A stretch of DNA of 64,000 nucleotides from DATAUK01 sp036268295. GTDB lineage: Bacteria; Actinomycetota; Actinomycetes; JAFAQI01. This document shows, in pieces, positions 16,729-24,914 of the stretch. Every line of letters starts with the position of its first letter. Within the stretch, counting starts at the first letter, position 1. A program made the position numbers and the translations under genes. The DNA lies in NCBI GenBank assembly GCA_036268295.1, contig DATAUK010000013.1, positions 124,001-188,000 of the forward strand, given 5' to 3'. The notes under the pieces are model-generated. The model was not told the origin of the DNA. It saw nothing but the letters and a program-made list of their open reading frames with translations, and searched no databases.

Positions 16729-17646
16729 CTAGCGGGCCGGCTCGTCGAGGTCGCTTCGCCCCAACAGCACGAGCAGGGCGGCCAGCAGGCTGACCACGAC
16801 CACGATGGTCAGGTTGATGCTGAAGTGGTAGGCGTCGTCGCGGATCGCCGGCGTGGTGCCGAGTGAGTCGGAGTGGCGGCCGAGGTAGCGCAGCACCCGC
16901 ACGCCGTTCAGCGTGCTGACCGCGCCGGCAACCAGCCAGACCACACCGAGCACTGCGAGCGCTGGGTAGTGCGCGATCCGGCGGCCTGAGCCGATCGGTC
17001 GCCAGGCTGCGATGATCGCCGCGACGACGGCAACCGCCGCGAAACCGAGCAGCGACGCGCCGATCGCGTCGCTCGGCCGGTGCCAGCCCGCGGTCTGCAC
17101 CGCCGCGGCCGTGAACCAGGCGTAGGAGCCGGCGAGTACGGCGGAAACCCCGCGCCACGCCGGGGGCGACACGACGACGAGTGCGAGTGCACAGGCGATC
17201 GCAGTCGCGGTGTGACCGCTGGGAAACGTGTTGAGCGGGAACGAGGCGTCGCTGCCGACCAGCGCCGGCCGGTCGAGCACCGTCTTGCGAAGGAAGTCGG
17301 TGCCGATGACGGCGATCGCGGCGGCCAGCGCAACGCCGATGCCGAGCCGCGGTCGGCGGCGGATCACCCCGAGCCCGACAAGGATGGCGAGAACGACCGC
17401 GAAGGAGTCGGCGGTGATCCGCTGCAGGCCAGAGATGTCGGCCACCCGCGTCGAGGTTCCCTGGGCGCGGGCTCCGAGCAGCGCAGCGTTGTCGAAGCGT
17501 TGTCCGAGCGCGGTGTGGACCAGCAGCAGGTAGACGCCGGCCGCGAGCACCGTGCTCACCGCCGCCGCGATCACCAGCCGGCGTGGTAGCCGGCGCCCGG
17601 TGTCGGGCGCGGTTGGCTGCACCGCCGGTTCGAGGGCGACACTCAC
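16729..17646 (-). CDS. PAP2-family membrane phosphatase
   Basis: A ~305-aa integral membrane protein with several hydrophobic segments and the lipid-phosphatase signature in order: RKTVLDRP, FPSGHTATA and WHRPSDAIG. The family removes phosphate from lipid substrates such as phosphatidic acid or undecaprenyl pyrophosphate on the outer face of the membrane. The frame is open much further upstream (to 18156), but that part overlaps the divergent secreted-protein gene. The GTG at 17646 (VSVALEP) gives a short cytoplasmic tail before the first membrane segment. The 79-bp gap to the divergent gene must hold both promoters. Confidence 0.86.
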   Translation of the reverse strand: MSVALEPAVQPTAPDTGRRLPRRLVIAAAVSTVLAAGVYLLLVHTALGQRFDNAALLGARAQGTSTRVADISGLQRITADSFAVVLAILVGLGVIRRRPRLGIGVALAAAIAVIGTDFLRKTVLDRPALVGSDASFPLNTFPSGHTATAIACALALVVVSPPAWRGVSAVLAGSYAWFTAAAVQTAGWHRPSDAIGASLLGFAAVAVVAAIIAAWRPIGSGRRIAHYPALAVLGVVWLVAGAVSTLNGVRVLRYLGRHSDSLGTTPAIRDDAYHFSINLTIVVVVSLLAALLVLLGRSDLDEPAR

Positions 17647-17725
17647 CCCTCCATACAACCCGTCGAACCTGAACAATGTCGCGGTTGGCCTGCGCGACGC
17701 CGGCGGGGCTGGCAGGTTGAACGCC

Positions 17726-18772
17726 ATGCTGACCCGCCGCCGGATCCCGCTGTTCACGCTGGCTGCAACCGCTGCGCTGGTAGTTGGCATTAGCGCGCCG
17801 TCGGGAGCAACGCCCAGATCCAGCGGGGCGCAGTCAGTCGTTGCTGCGCATTGGAAGGACATCCACGGCGACACCACGAACGGGCTCTCGTGCCCGACGA
17901 TCAAGCTGTGCGTGGGCGTTGACGCCAACAAGGTGACCTGGTCCACCAACCCGACAGCCGGCAAGCCGCACTGGAAGCATGTTGCCCTAGAGCCGTCGTC
18001 GCAGCCCACCGTGACGACCGGCGGCGTGATCCTGACTGTGGTCAGCTGCGCCGGCCCCAAGTTCTGCCTCGCCGCCGATGACCTCGGCAATACCTTCGCG
18101 ACGAGAAACCCGACCGGCGGCAAGCGGGCATGGCACGAGGCCGACGTCAACAGCATCGAGCTGCTCAGCCTGTCCTGCTCGGCGCCTTCGCTGTGTGCGG
18201 CGATCGACTACTACGGGAACGCGTTGATCTCGACCGATCCCGGTGCCGCCGTCCCGACCTGGCGGTCGGTGTCTCTCGCCGCCAACCGCGACGGTGACCC
18301 GCCCGGCCTCAGCTGTGTCGGCCATTCGGTGTGTGCCGCGGTGATGGGGTCGTCAAAGATCTTCTACACCACCAACGCGAACGCCGCGAGGCCGCGATGG
18401 AAGCACGTCAAGGAGCCGGGTCGCGGCGGCTGGGATGGCATCTCGTGCCCCACTGCCAGCCGCTGCGTCGCGGTCGGCGCACTCGACTTCGGCTCACACG
18501 TGGCGGTCACCAGCAACCTGGCCGCAGGCGAGCTCACCTGGAAGTCCACCAAGGTCCACAACAAGGACAACGACCTGAGCACGGTCGACTGCGCGACGAA
18601 GTCGTTCTGCTTTGCCACTACCGACATGTACACGACTCACGCGGCGGCAAAGCCGTCCGCCTGGCACGCCGTCAAGGCGCCGAGCTCGGGCTCGCAGACC
18701 GATGTCTCGTGCGCGACCAGCAAGTGGTGCTTCATCTCAACGATCGATGGAACCTTCGCCTGGCACCGCTAA
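17726..18772 (+). CDS. secreted seven-repeat Cys-pair (propeller-like) protein
   Basis: A 348-aa exported protein with a signal peptide (RRRIPLFTLAATAALVVG, cleavage near SGA). Seven repeats of about 40 residues follow. Each starts with a strand ending in SC or DC, then five residues, another Cys, then a hydrophobic strand such as CVGVD, CLAAD, CAAID or CVAVG, and usually a W-x-x-V strand. Seven such units suggest a seven-bladed beta-propeller with a disulfide per blade; that fold is inferred. No catalytic motif is seen. The ATG at 17726 gives a clean signal peptide. The last 4 bp overlap the convergent DUF385 gene. Confidence 0.8.
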   Translation: MLTRRRIPLFTLAATAALVVGISAPSGATPRSSGAQSVVAAHWKDIHGDTTNGLSCPTIKLCVGVDANKVTWSTNPTAGKPHWKHVALEPSSQPTVTTGGVILTVVSCAGPKFCLAADDLGNTFATRNPTGGKRAWHEADVNSIELLSLSCSAPSLCAAIDYYGNALISTDPGAAVPTWRSVSLAANRDGDPPGLSCVGHSVCAAVMGSSKIFYTTNANAARPRWKHVKEPGRGGWDGISCPTASRCVAVGALDFGSHVAVTSNLAAGELTWKSTKVHNKDNDLSTVDCATKSFCFATTDMYTTHAAAKPSAWHAVKAPSSGSQTDVSCATSKWCFISTIDGTFAWHR

Positions 18773-19197
18773 GCGCGGCGCAGTGCGAGGACCGGGATGG
18801 TCCGGATGCCCGCGGTCTTCTCGGCGTACTCCGCGAAGCCGGGGTAACGGGTGGCCTGCTCGGTGAAGATGGCATCGCGCTCGTCGCCGGTGACCTCGGT
18901 GACGCTCACCTGGTAGTGCTCGGTGCCGATTTCGATCGCGCCGCTGCCCGAGGCGGTGAGGTTGTAATACCAGTCGGGGTTGGTCGGTGCGCCGTTCTTT
19001 GACGCGAACACATAGACCAGGTCAACGTCGTCGTCGTTGGGGAGGTACATCATCGGCGCGATGTATTCCTCGCCACTGGTACGTCCGAAATGGTGGAGCA
19101 GCAGCAGCGGCGCACCTTCGAACTGGCCGCCGACCAACCCACCGCCGTCGCGGAACTCCTCGACAATTCCGGTGTTCCACTCGCTGACCGTTGACAT
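18769..19197 (-). CDS. DUF385 / Ddn-like F420-dependent oxidoreductase (copy 1)
   Basis: A 142-aa protein of the split-barrel family that includes mycobacterial Ddn. Features: LLLLHHFGRTSGEEYIAPMMYL, then a FASKNGAPTNPDWYYNLTASG block typical of F420-binding members. These proteins use the deazaflavin F420H2 to reduce quinones or nitroaromatics; activity is inferred from the family. The ATG at 19197 begins just before the first helix; the longer frame to 19242 adds an unlikely basic tail. A paralogue with a similar NP-x-WYHNL block lies at 21438-21875. Confidence 0.85.
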   Translation of the reverse strand: MSTVSEWNTGIVEEFRDGGGLVGGQFEGAPLLLLHHFGRTSGEEYIAPMMYLPNDDDVDLVYVFASKNGAPTNPDWYYNLTASGSGAIEIGTEHYQVSVTEVTGDERDAIFTEQATRYPGFAEYAEKTAGIRTIPVLALRRA

Positions 19198-19254
19198 CTG
19201 CACTCCGGGTTTCTCGTAGGGACTCCTGCGATCCAATCGCAACCGTCAACGCCG

Positions 19255-20394
19255 CTAGACCGCGGCCCGCCGCCAGTGTGATCCATCGCGGATCTCGATC
19301 AGTGGTTCAAGCTTGGTGCCGTTGAAGTTCTCGCCGACCGCGATCTGGAATCTCGAGGACGCGGCGACCGAGGCGAGCGCCGGACCGTCGCCGTGTTGGT
19401 CGGCGGTGTCGATCCGCCACTTGCCCGACGCATAGCGCATTACCGCGGCACCCGAGTCGCTGAAGCCGACCGCGACAGCGTTATGACCGTACGTGGCGAC
19501 GTCGAACAACATGATGCCGGCTTGGTTGGGGGTGTTGGTCCTTGTCCAACGGCGGCCGTTCCAGTGCCAGGACAGCGGCACCGCGGGGCGGCCCGCAGTG
19601 AAGCCAACCACCCAGGCATTGTGTGGTCCCGACGTCGCGATCGCGAGCTCAAAGTCGCGTGCCGGGGGGTCGGGCAACCTGGACTTGGCCCACCGCTGGC
19701 CGTTCCAATGCAGCATCACCGAACGGCCGCCGTTGTGGCCGGGTGCAAGGACCCAGGTGTTGTGCGACCCCGAGGTCGAGACCGAGACCACCCGGCGGGT
19801 GCGGGCAAGAGGCGGCAGCGGCATGGCTCGCCACTTGCCCGCGGTGAGCCGATAGGCCCGCGGCGTCGGTCGCCTCCCTGCGGTGTTGGCGACGATCCAT
19901 GCGTTGGTCGGTGACGACGCGCTGGCACTGATCAGGATCGCATTGGCGGGGCCTGGAAGCGACTGGCCAGTGAATCGGCCGCCGGTCGAGTGCAAGACGA
20001 TCGGCTTGTCGGTGCCCTTGCGATCGTTCTGCACGTTGCCGATCACCCAGCTGGCCTTCGGAGAGCCGGTGGTTACGTCGGAGAACACCGCCTGCCCCGC
20101 CGGCGCCGGATAGCCCACGGTGGCCCAGCCGGTGCCGGTATCTCTCAGGATTGTGCCGGTCAACGTGTCCTCACCGTCGCTGGCATTGCCGACCGCCCAC
20201 GCCTTCGATGTGCCGGGCGCGACGGACACGGCGGTCAGCCCGATGCTGCTGGGCAGCGCGGTTCGAACGGTCGCTGAATCCGGTTTGGTCGCTGAACTCG
20301 GTGTGGTCGCGGTGCTTGGTGTGACCGCGACCATCGCGGTGCAGGATGCCAGGACGGCGACCGCAATACCGCCGCGGAGCCTCGATTCAGTCAT
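19255..20394 (-). CDS. secreted propeller-like repeat protein
   Basis: A ~379-aa exported protein. The signal peptide runs from RLRGGIAVAVLASCTAM to an Ala-rich site. The body has about seven repeated strands of the kind A/T/S-W-V/I-V/L-G/A (KAWAVGN, SWVIGN, AWIVANT, TWVLAPG, AWVVGFT), several followed by a LHWNG-x-x-W strand. This suggests a beta-propeller of Kelch/WD type without catalytic motifs. It is a different family from the Cys-pair protein at 17.7 kb, although both are secreted repeat proteins. The ATG at 20394 is chosen over 20409 because it directly precedes the signal peptide. Confidence 0.78.
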   Translation of the reverse strand: MTESRLRGGIAVAVLASCTAMVAVTPSTATTPSSATKPDSATVRTALPSSIGLTAVSVAPGTSKAWAVGNASDGEDTLTGTILRDTGTGWATVGYPAPAGQAVFSDVTTGSPKASWVIGNVQNDRKGTDKPIVLHSTGGRFTGQSLPGPANAILISASASSPTNAWIVANTAGRRPTPRAYRLTAGKWRAMPLPPLARTRRVVSVSTSGSHNTWVLAPGHNGGRSVMLHWNGQRWAKSRLPDPPARDFELAIATSGPHNAWVVGFTAGRPAVPLSWHWNGRRWTRTNTPNQAGIMLFDVATYGHNAVAVGFSDSGAAVMRYASGKWRIDTADQHGDGPALASVAASSRFQIAVGENFNGTKLEPLIEIRDGSHWRRAAV

Positions 20395-20419
20395 TGTGTT
20401 GCCCCCCAACTTCCCGACC

Positions 20420-21445
20420 TTACGCGAGGAACCTGAGCACGTCGGCAGCGTCGAGGTCGAGTGCGCAGGTGACGGCGGCCGGGATCGGTCCCATCGGCGA
20501 GACGACGACGGCGCCCTCGGTCAGTGCCCAGGTCGCCACGGCCCGGCCCTCGACCATGGCGAACGGCCGGAAGATCGCATTGGCGGTGACGACGCTCTGG
20601 TGGTGGCCGATGATCGGCTCGCGCGAGATCCAGCCGAACAGCGACGGGTCGAAGCTGCCGAGCAGCCTCGGCGGCGGCAGCTGGGTGTGACCCGAGCGAT
20701 CCGCGAGCGCGGCCAGTCCATCGTCGCGTTCCACCAGCTGTGAGGAGATCTCGGTGAGCCCGCGTCGGGCGTTGCCGAGCGTGATGCCGGCCCACTTCGC
20801 CAAATCGGCGTCAGTCGCCGGGCCGTGCGCCGCCAGGTAGCGCCGGGCCAGCTCACCGAGCGCGGTCGATCGATCCGTCGGCACGGGTGCCGGTCCGAGC
20901 CAGTCGGCCACCCGCACGAACGCCTGGTTCCTGCCGACCATTGGCCCGCGGACGATCAGGCCGCGGACGGTCGCCAGGAAGATCAGCCCCATCAGCCGTT
21001 GCCCCGCGGTCGCGACATCGGCGCCGGAGAGCTGTTGACGCAGCTGGTCGCGGGTCAGCGGTCCGTGATCGGCCAGTGCACGCTCGATCGCCGCGACCCC
21101 GCGGTCGGCCGCTTCGCCGGAGACCTGCTCGATCTCGAGGCGTCGCATCGCGCCGGCCATCAGCTGCGGTGTCGTCAGGTCGCGCAGCCACCAGTAGTCC
21201 TCGCTGCGCACCAGGTGCAACGTGCCGCGGTTCAGGCTGCTGATCACCAGCGATCGATCGACGCTCAGCGCTTCGTCGATATCGCGTGCCGACAACCCGG
21301 CACTCCGGGCACGAATCGCGAGGCGAGCACCGCGCGGATCCTGGGCGTGGACCGCGAGCAGTCGCCGTACGACGTCGACGACACTGTCTGCCGGCGGCCC
21401 GGCCAGCAGCTGGGCGTACAGCCGCGCTGCGAGCAGCTCAGCCAA
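20420..21445 (-). CDS. AlkZ-superfamily (HTH_42) winged-helix protein
   Basis: A ~341-aa protein of the winged-helix family that includes the DNA glycosylases AlkZ and YcaQ. The start (LAARLYAQLLAGP), the LAVHAQDPRGARLAIRARS motif, WWLRDLTTPQL and the C-terminal LLGSFDPSLFGW / IFRPFAMVEG blocks are characteristic. In known glycosylases the catalytic motif is Q-x-Q or Q-x-D; here the first position is His (HAQ). Repair activity is therefore uncertain. The start is unclear: TTG at 21445 overlaps the upstream gene by 8 bp, and TTG 21454 or GTG 21475 are alternatives. It is coupled to the DUF385 gene upstream. Confidence 0.78.
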   Translation of the reverse strand: MAELLAARLYAQLLAGPPADSVVDVVRRLLAVHAQDPRGARLAIRARSAGLSARDIDEALSVDRSLVISSLNRGTLHLVRSEDYWWLRDLTTPQLMAGAMRRLEIEQVSGEAADRGVAAIERALADHGPLTRDQLRQQLSGADVATAGQRLMGLIFLATVRGLIVRGPMVGRNQAFVRVADWLGPAPVPTDRSTALGELARRYLAAHGPATDADLAKWAGITLGNARRGLTEISSQLVERDDGLAALADRSGHTQLPPPRLLGSFDPSLFGWISREPIIGHHQSVVTANAIFRPFAMVEGRAVATWALTEGAVVVSPMGPIPAAVTCALDLDAADVLRFLA

Positions 21446-21875
21446 GCGGCTCAAGGACGAAGACCGGAATCTCACGGTCGGTCTTGGTCTGGTAGCTCGC
21501 GTAGTCGGGAAAGGCCGCGACGGCGCGAGCCCACCACTGCGCCTTCTCCTCACCGGTGACCTCGCGGGCGGTCATGTCCTGCTTGACCGGTCCGTCCTGC
21601 AACTCGACGTGCGGGTTGGCGACCAGGTTGTGATACCAGAATGGATGCTTCGGCGCGCCGCCCTGCGAGGCGACCACGGCGTACTTCCCGTCGTGCTCGA
21701 CCCGCATCAGCGGTGTCTTGCGCAGCTTGGCGGACTTCGCGCCCTTGTTGGTCATCACGATCACCCGCATGCCCCGCAGCTCGGCACCCTCGGTGCCGCC
21801 GGAGCTCTCGATCAGCTCGACCTGGTCGCGGACCCATTCCTGGGTGCTCGGTTCGTACTCTCCATCCAGTGGCAT
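21438..21875 (-). CDS. DUF385 / Ddn-like F420-dependent oxidoreductase (copy 2)
   Basis: A 145-aa split-barrel protein similar to the copy at 18.8 kb but clearly diverged. It shows MRVIVMTNKGAKSAKLRKTPLMRV, then ASQGGAPKHPFWYHNLVANP, the F420/quinone-binding block. It probably reduces a small molecule with F420H2; the substrate is unknown. The ATG at 21875 is preferred: a CATACT box (21882-21887) lies 6 nt before it, and the long upstream frame is low-complexity and opposite to another gene. Its stop overlaps the start of the AlkZ-like gene. Confidence 0.85.
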   Translation of the reverse strand: MPLDGEYEPSTQEWVRDQVELIESSGGTEGAELRGMRVIVMTNKGAKSAKLRKTPLMRVEHDGKYAVVASQGGAPKHPFWYHNLVANPHVELQDGPVKQDMTAREVTGEEKAQWWARAVAAFPDYASYQTKTDREIPVFVLEPLG

Positions 21876-21897
21876 CCGTCCAGTATGCCGGGAGCGC

Positions 21898-23799
21898 TCA
21901 GCAGGCGATGTCGTGGTCGACCGCGGCGCTGGTGAACCACTGCACGAGCAGCGCCGGGCCGCCTGTGATCGACACCTGCTTGCAGTTGGCGCGGGCGAGA
22001 GCCGCGCTGCCGGCACCGCCACCCCACACCGGCACGTGTGACAGCGCCGGCGGCACGCCGGTGATCTGCTCCCACCAGAGCGTCTCGGTGTAGACGCCGG
22101 CGGGGTAGCCATGGGAATCGAGGTAGCCCAGCGCGCCTTGGATGTCGGCGACGTTCGCGGCCACGTGACTCGGCGGTCCCGACCGCGGATTGCCCCAGGT
22201 GTTGTCCGGCTCGACGTCGACCCACCACCGGCCGGCGGCCGGCGCGCCGTTGGCCCGGGCGAACGCCACCGCCTGCTTGGCGGCGAGATAGCCGTAGTCG
22301 TAGCCGCAGCCGGGATCGAAGTTCGTTGTCACGTGGCAGGCCCGCGGCCCGCCCTGGTCCCAATGCGAGCTCTCCTTGCCCGGATCGGCGAGGTTCAAGT
22401 AGAACTCCGGCGCTGCTGGCAACTGCTTGGCGTCGAGGGTCTCGGTTGCGAAACACGACGCGTCTGCCGAGCCGTAGGGCTGACCATCGGTCGCCCTGAC
22501 GACGGCGAAGCCGTTGGTCGCCGCGATCGGCCCGGCGCAGCTTCCCGCGCTCGCGTCGAGGTCCGTGCCGGTCGCGTTGGCGGCGTACCAACCGACGACG
22601 CTGACACTGACCGGGGTGCGATGGCTGGCGGTGAAGAACAGCGTCGAGCCGGTCAGCCGGGCGAGGACAGTGGCGGTCACGTGGGTGTGGGCGGCTGTGT
22701 TGAGGATCGTGGTCCTGGTCGAGCCGTGCGCGGTCGGCTCGACCGCGAGGGTGCCGGACTGCGACGGTGCGCCGGTGGTGATCGAGAGCGCCACCGAGGT
22801 GATTTGGCCGGCCGAGGGCAGGCCGTGGCGACCGGCCACCCGAACCCGATGCGATTCCTTCGGCGCCAGACTCGCTTTGAGGAGCGGGGCCGGGCGGACC
22901 GGATGGAAGCTGCTGCCGGTCGGGTCGGTCGTCCAGTAGCCCTCGACCTTGGCACCGATCGTCGCGTGACCGCGGGAGTTGCGCAGCACAACCTGGCCGT
23001 GGCTGCCGACCGCGAGAATCGCGGCGCCGGAGGTCGTGACGCCGCGATGCGCGCTGACCGCGGTGACGGCGGCGGCCGGCGTGCCATGTGGGTAGGCCGT
23101 GACGGCGGTGGTGGCACTGGGCCGGGCAACGCTCACCGCGAGCGCCACCGCGGCGACCTGGCCGTTGGATGGCAGCCCGGTACGCGGCGCTCCCACGATC
23201 GTCAGCCGCCGGCTGGCGCCGACGCCGAAGCGGTGGGCCGCGAGCACCGTCGCCGGGGCCAGCGCGTGGAAGGTCTCGCCTGGTAGACCGGTGCTCTGGT
23301 AGCCGGTCACCACGATCCGCAGCCGGGCCCGGCCGGCTGACACCCGGGCCCGGATCTTGCCCGCCGGCCCGACCGGCATCACCGCGACACCGGTCGCCCT
23401 GCGGTGCGCCGCGGCCGACACCACCCGGATCGCAGTCGACGTGCCGGTCTCGACCAGGCTCGCCGAGGTGGCCCGGCTCGCGTCCGAGACGGTCACGGCC
23501 ACCGTCACCGCGTCGAACTGGCCGGCGCCCGGCAGCACCTTGCGGCCGGCAAGCGGCACTGTGACCGGATGCCCGGCCGCGATTCGCGCTTTCGCTGAGC
23601 GGACCGCAAACGGGGTGACGGGGTGGTAGGCCGAAGCCGTCGTCGGGCTCGCCGCGGTCGGCTGAATCGGGGCGATCGGCCCGACGAGGACCGCTGGTGC
23701 CGGCGGCCCCGCGCCGGCCGGAGCGGCCGTGGTCACACCGGCGAACGCCAGGGCAGTGGCGAGGCAGAGCGTGAGGCGAAATCGGGGAAGCGACGTCAC
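21898..23799 (-). CDS. large secreted protein with C-terminal glycoside-hydrolase-like domain
   Basis: A ~633-aa exported protein. After a signal peptide (RFRLTLCLATALAFAG to APAGA), residues ~45-400 contain three or four repeats of ~110 residues with recurring V-x-G-LPSNGQVAAVALAV-like and GYQSTGLPG / GYWTTDPTG-like strands. These are Ser/Thr/Val-rich and probably beta-sandwich domains. The last ~200 residues resemble a DUF1906 / GH25-like TIM barrel: FYLNLADPG, GYLAAKQAVAFA, WWVDVEPDNTWG with the acidic pair, and VYTETLWWEQ. A cell-wall target is plausible but inferred. The GTG at 23799 lies 7 nt after a TAACGT box; the TTG at 23829 would sit inside the promoter. Confidence 0.75.
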   Translation of the reverse strand: MTSLPRFRLTLCLATALAFAGVTTAAPAGAGPPAPAVLVGPIAPIQPTAASPTTASAYHPVTPFAVRSAKARIAAGHPVTVPLAGRKVLPGAGQFDAVTVAVTVSDASRATSASLVETGTSTAIRVVSAAAHRRATGVAVMPVGPAGKIRARVSAGRARLRIVVTGYQSTGLPGETFHALAPATVLAAHRFGVGASRRLTIVGAPRTGLPSNGQVAAVALAVSVARPSATTAVTAYPHGTPAAAVTAVSAHRGVTTSGAAILAVGSHGQVVLRNSRGHATIGAKVEGYWTTDPTGSSFHPVRPAPLLKASLAPKESHRVRVAGRHGLPSAGQITSVALSITTGAPSQSGTLAVEPTAHGSTRTTILNTAAHTHVTATVLARLTGSTLFFTASHRTPVSVSVVGWYAANATGTDLDASAGSCAGPIAATNGFAVVRATDGQPYGSADASCFATETLDAKQLPAAPEFYLNLADPGKESSHWDQGGPRACHVTTNFDPGCGYDYGYLAAKQAVAFARANGAPAAGRWWVDVEPDNTWGNPRSGPPSHVAANVADIQGALGYLDSHGYPAGVYTETLWWEQITGVPPALSHVPVWGGGAGSAALARANCKQVSITGGPALLVQWFTSAAVDHDIAC

Positions 23800-23806
23800 G
23801 ATATAG

Positions 23807-23829
23807 ACGTTAAGCCACGCACCCGACAA
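23807..23829 (-). promoter_or_regulatory. candidate PafBC-type promoter of the GH-like secreted protein
   Basis: Read on the minus strand: TTGTCGGGT, exactly 8 nt, TAACGT, then 7 nt to the GTG. TTGTCRG, the spacing and TANNNT all agree with the RecA-NDp/PafBC pattern; the last two -35-region bases do not. The start would be leaderless. Confidence 0.45.
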
Positions 23830-23839
23830 TCGGCATGAT

Positions 23840-24856
23840 TTAGTTGTGGATCGGGCGGGTTTCTGGTGACTGTCGTGAGGTGTGGGACGGCTCGGTCGTC
23901 ACCACATCGCCGAGCGCCTCGTCGATCGCCTTGAGCACGCCGGGCTCGAGCGTGACCCCTGCCGCGGCGGCGTTGTCGGTGACCTGCTCCGGCCGGGACG
24001 CACCGATGATCGCGCTGGAAACATTGGGGTTCTGCAGCACCCAGGCAACAGCGAGCTGTGCCATCGACAGCCCCAGCTCGGCGGCGATCGGCTCGAGCTT
24101 GAGGACGACCTCGAGCACCTCGTCGCGCAGCCAGTGGCGGATCATGTCCGCGCCGCCCATCGCATCGGTCGCCCGCGAGCCGGCAGGATGCGGCTGGCCC
24201 GGCTTGTACTTCCCGGTCAGCACGCCCTGCGCGATCGGGGACCAGACGACCTGACCGATGCCGAGCTCCTCGCAGGTCGGCACCACCTCGGCCTCGATCA
24301 CCCGCCAGAGCATGGAGTACTGCGGCTGGTTGGACACGAACGGGATCTTCAGCTCGGTAGCCAGACCGTGGGCGGCGCGGATCTGAGAGGCGGTCCACTC
24401 CGAGACGCCGATGTAGTGCGCCTTGCCGGAATGAACCACGTCGGCGAACGCCTGCATCGTCTCCTCGAGCGGCGTCTCGTGATCGAAGCGATGCGCCTGA
24501 TAGAGATCGACGTGATCGGTTTGCAATCGCCGCAGCGATCCTTCGATCGCCTCGCGGATGTGCTTGCGCGACAGCCCGGAGTCGTTGGGTCCGCCCGGGC
24601 CGGTCGGCCAGTAGACCTTGGTGAAGATCTCCAGCGACTCCCGCCGCTGGCCCTTCAAGGCCTTGCCGAGGACGGTCTCCGCCTTGGTGTTGGCGTAGAT
24701 GTCGGCTGTGTCGAACGTCGTGATCCCGACCTCGAGAGCCTGCCGCACGCAGGCGAGCGCGGCGTCCTCCTCGACCTGCGAGCCGTGGGTCAGCCAGTTG
24801 CCGTAGGAGATCTCGGAGACTTTGAGACCGGAAGAGCCAAGCCGTCGAAAGCGCAT
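23840..24856 (-). CDS. aldo/keto reductase (Kv-beta-like group)
   Basis: A 338-aa NADPH-dependent TIM-barrel reductase. The N-terminal RRLGSSGLKVSEISYGNWL, FDTADIYA with Asp and catalytic Tyr, FTKVYWP with the active-site Lys, and DLYQAHRFD strand are conserved. The arrangement (SRKHIREAIEGSLRRL, VGVSEWTASQI) is closest to the voltage-gated K+ channel beta-subunit-like AKRs. The substrate is not predictable. The ATG at 24856 lies 6 nt after a TAGGGT box, a leaderless start. It is separate from the second aldo/keto reductase at 45 kb, which belongs to another subgroup. Confidence 0.93.
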   Translation of the reverse strand: MRFRRLGSSGLKVSEISYGNWLTHGSQVEEDAALACVRQALEVGITTFDTADIYANTKAETVLGKALKGQRRESLEIFTKVYWPTGPGGPNDSGLSRKHIREAIEGSLRRLQTDHVDLYQAHRFDHETPLEETMQAFADVVHSGKAHYIGVSEWTASQIRAAHGLATELKIPFVSNQPQYSMLWRVIEAEVVPTCEELGIGQVVWSPIAQGVLTGKYKPGQPHPAGSRATDAMGGADMIRHWLRDEVLEVVLKLEPIAAELGLSMAQLAVAWVLQNPNVSSAIIGASRPEQVTDNAAAAGVTLEPGVLKAIDEALGDVVTTEPSHTSRQSPETRPIHN

Positions 24857-24862
24857 CCGTCG

Positions 24863-24868
24863 ACCCTA
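24863..24868 (-). promoter_or_regulatory. -10 box (TAGGGT) for the leaderless aldo/keto reductase gene
   Basis: A minus-strand TANNNT box ends exactly 6 nt before the ATG at 24856. Confidence 0.5.
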
Positions 24869-24914
24869 TGCCGACGGGCCCCGATCTCGGCCGGTCCGGC
24901 CGCGATCGCGCTGG

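Noticed and set aside
15731..17158. 475-codon minus-strand open frame opposite the acyl-CoA ligase and PAP2 region
   Set aside because: Arg/Ala-rich composition without domains; a GC-rich shadow frame.
22111..23286. 391-codon plus-strand open frame opposite the GH-like secreted protein
   Set aside because: Low-complexity Gly/Arg/Asp composition, no start signals, and the opposite strand has a clear signal peptide and domain.
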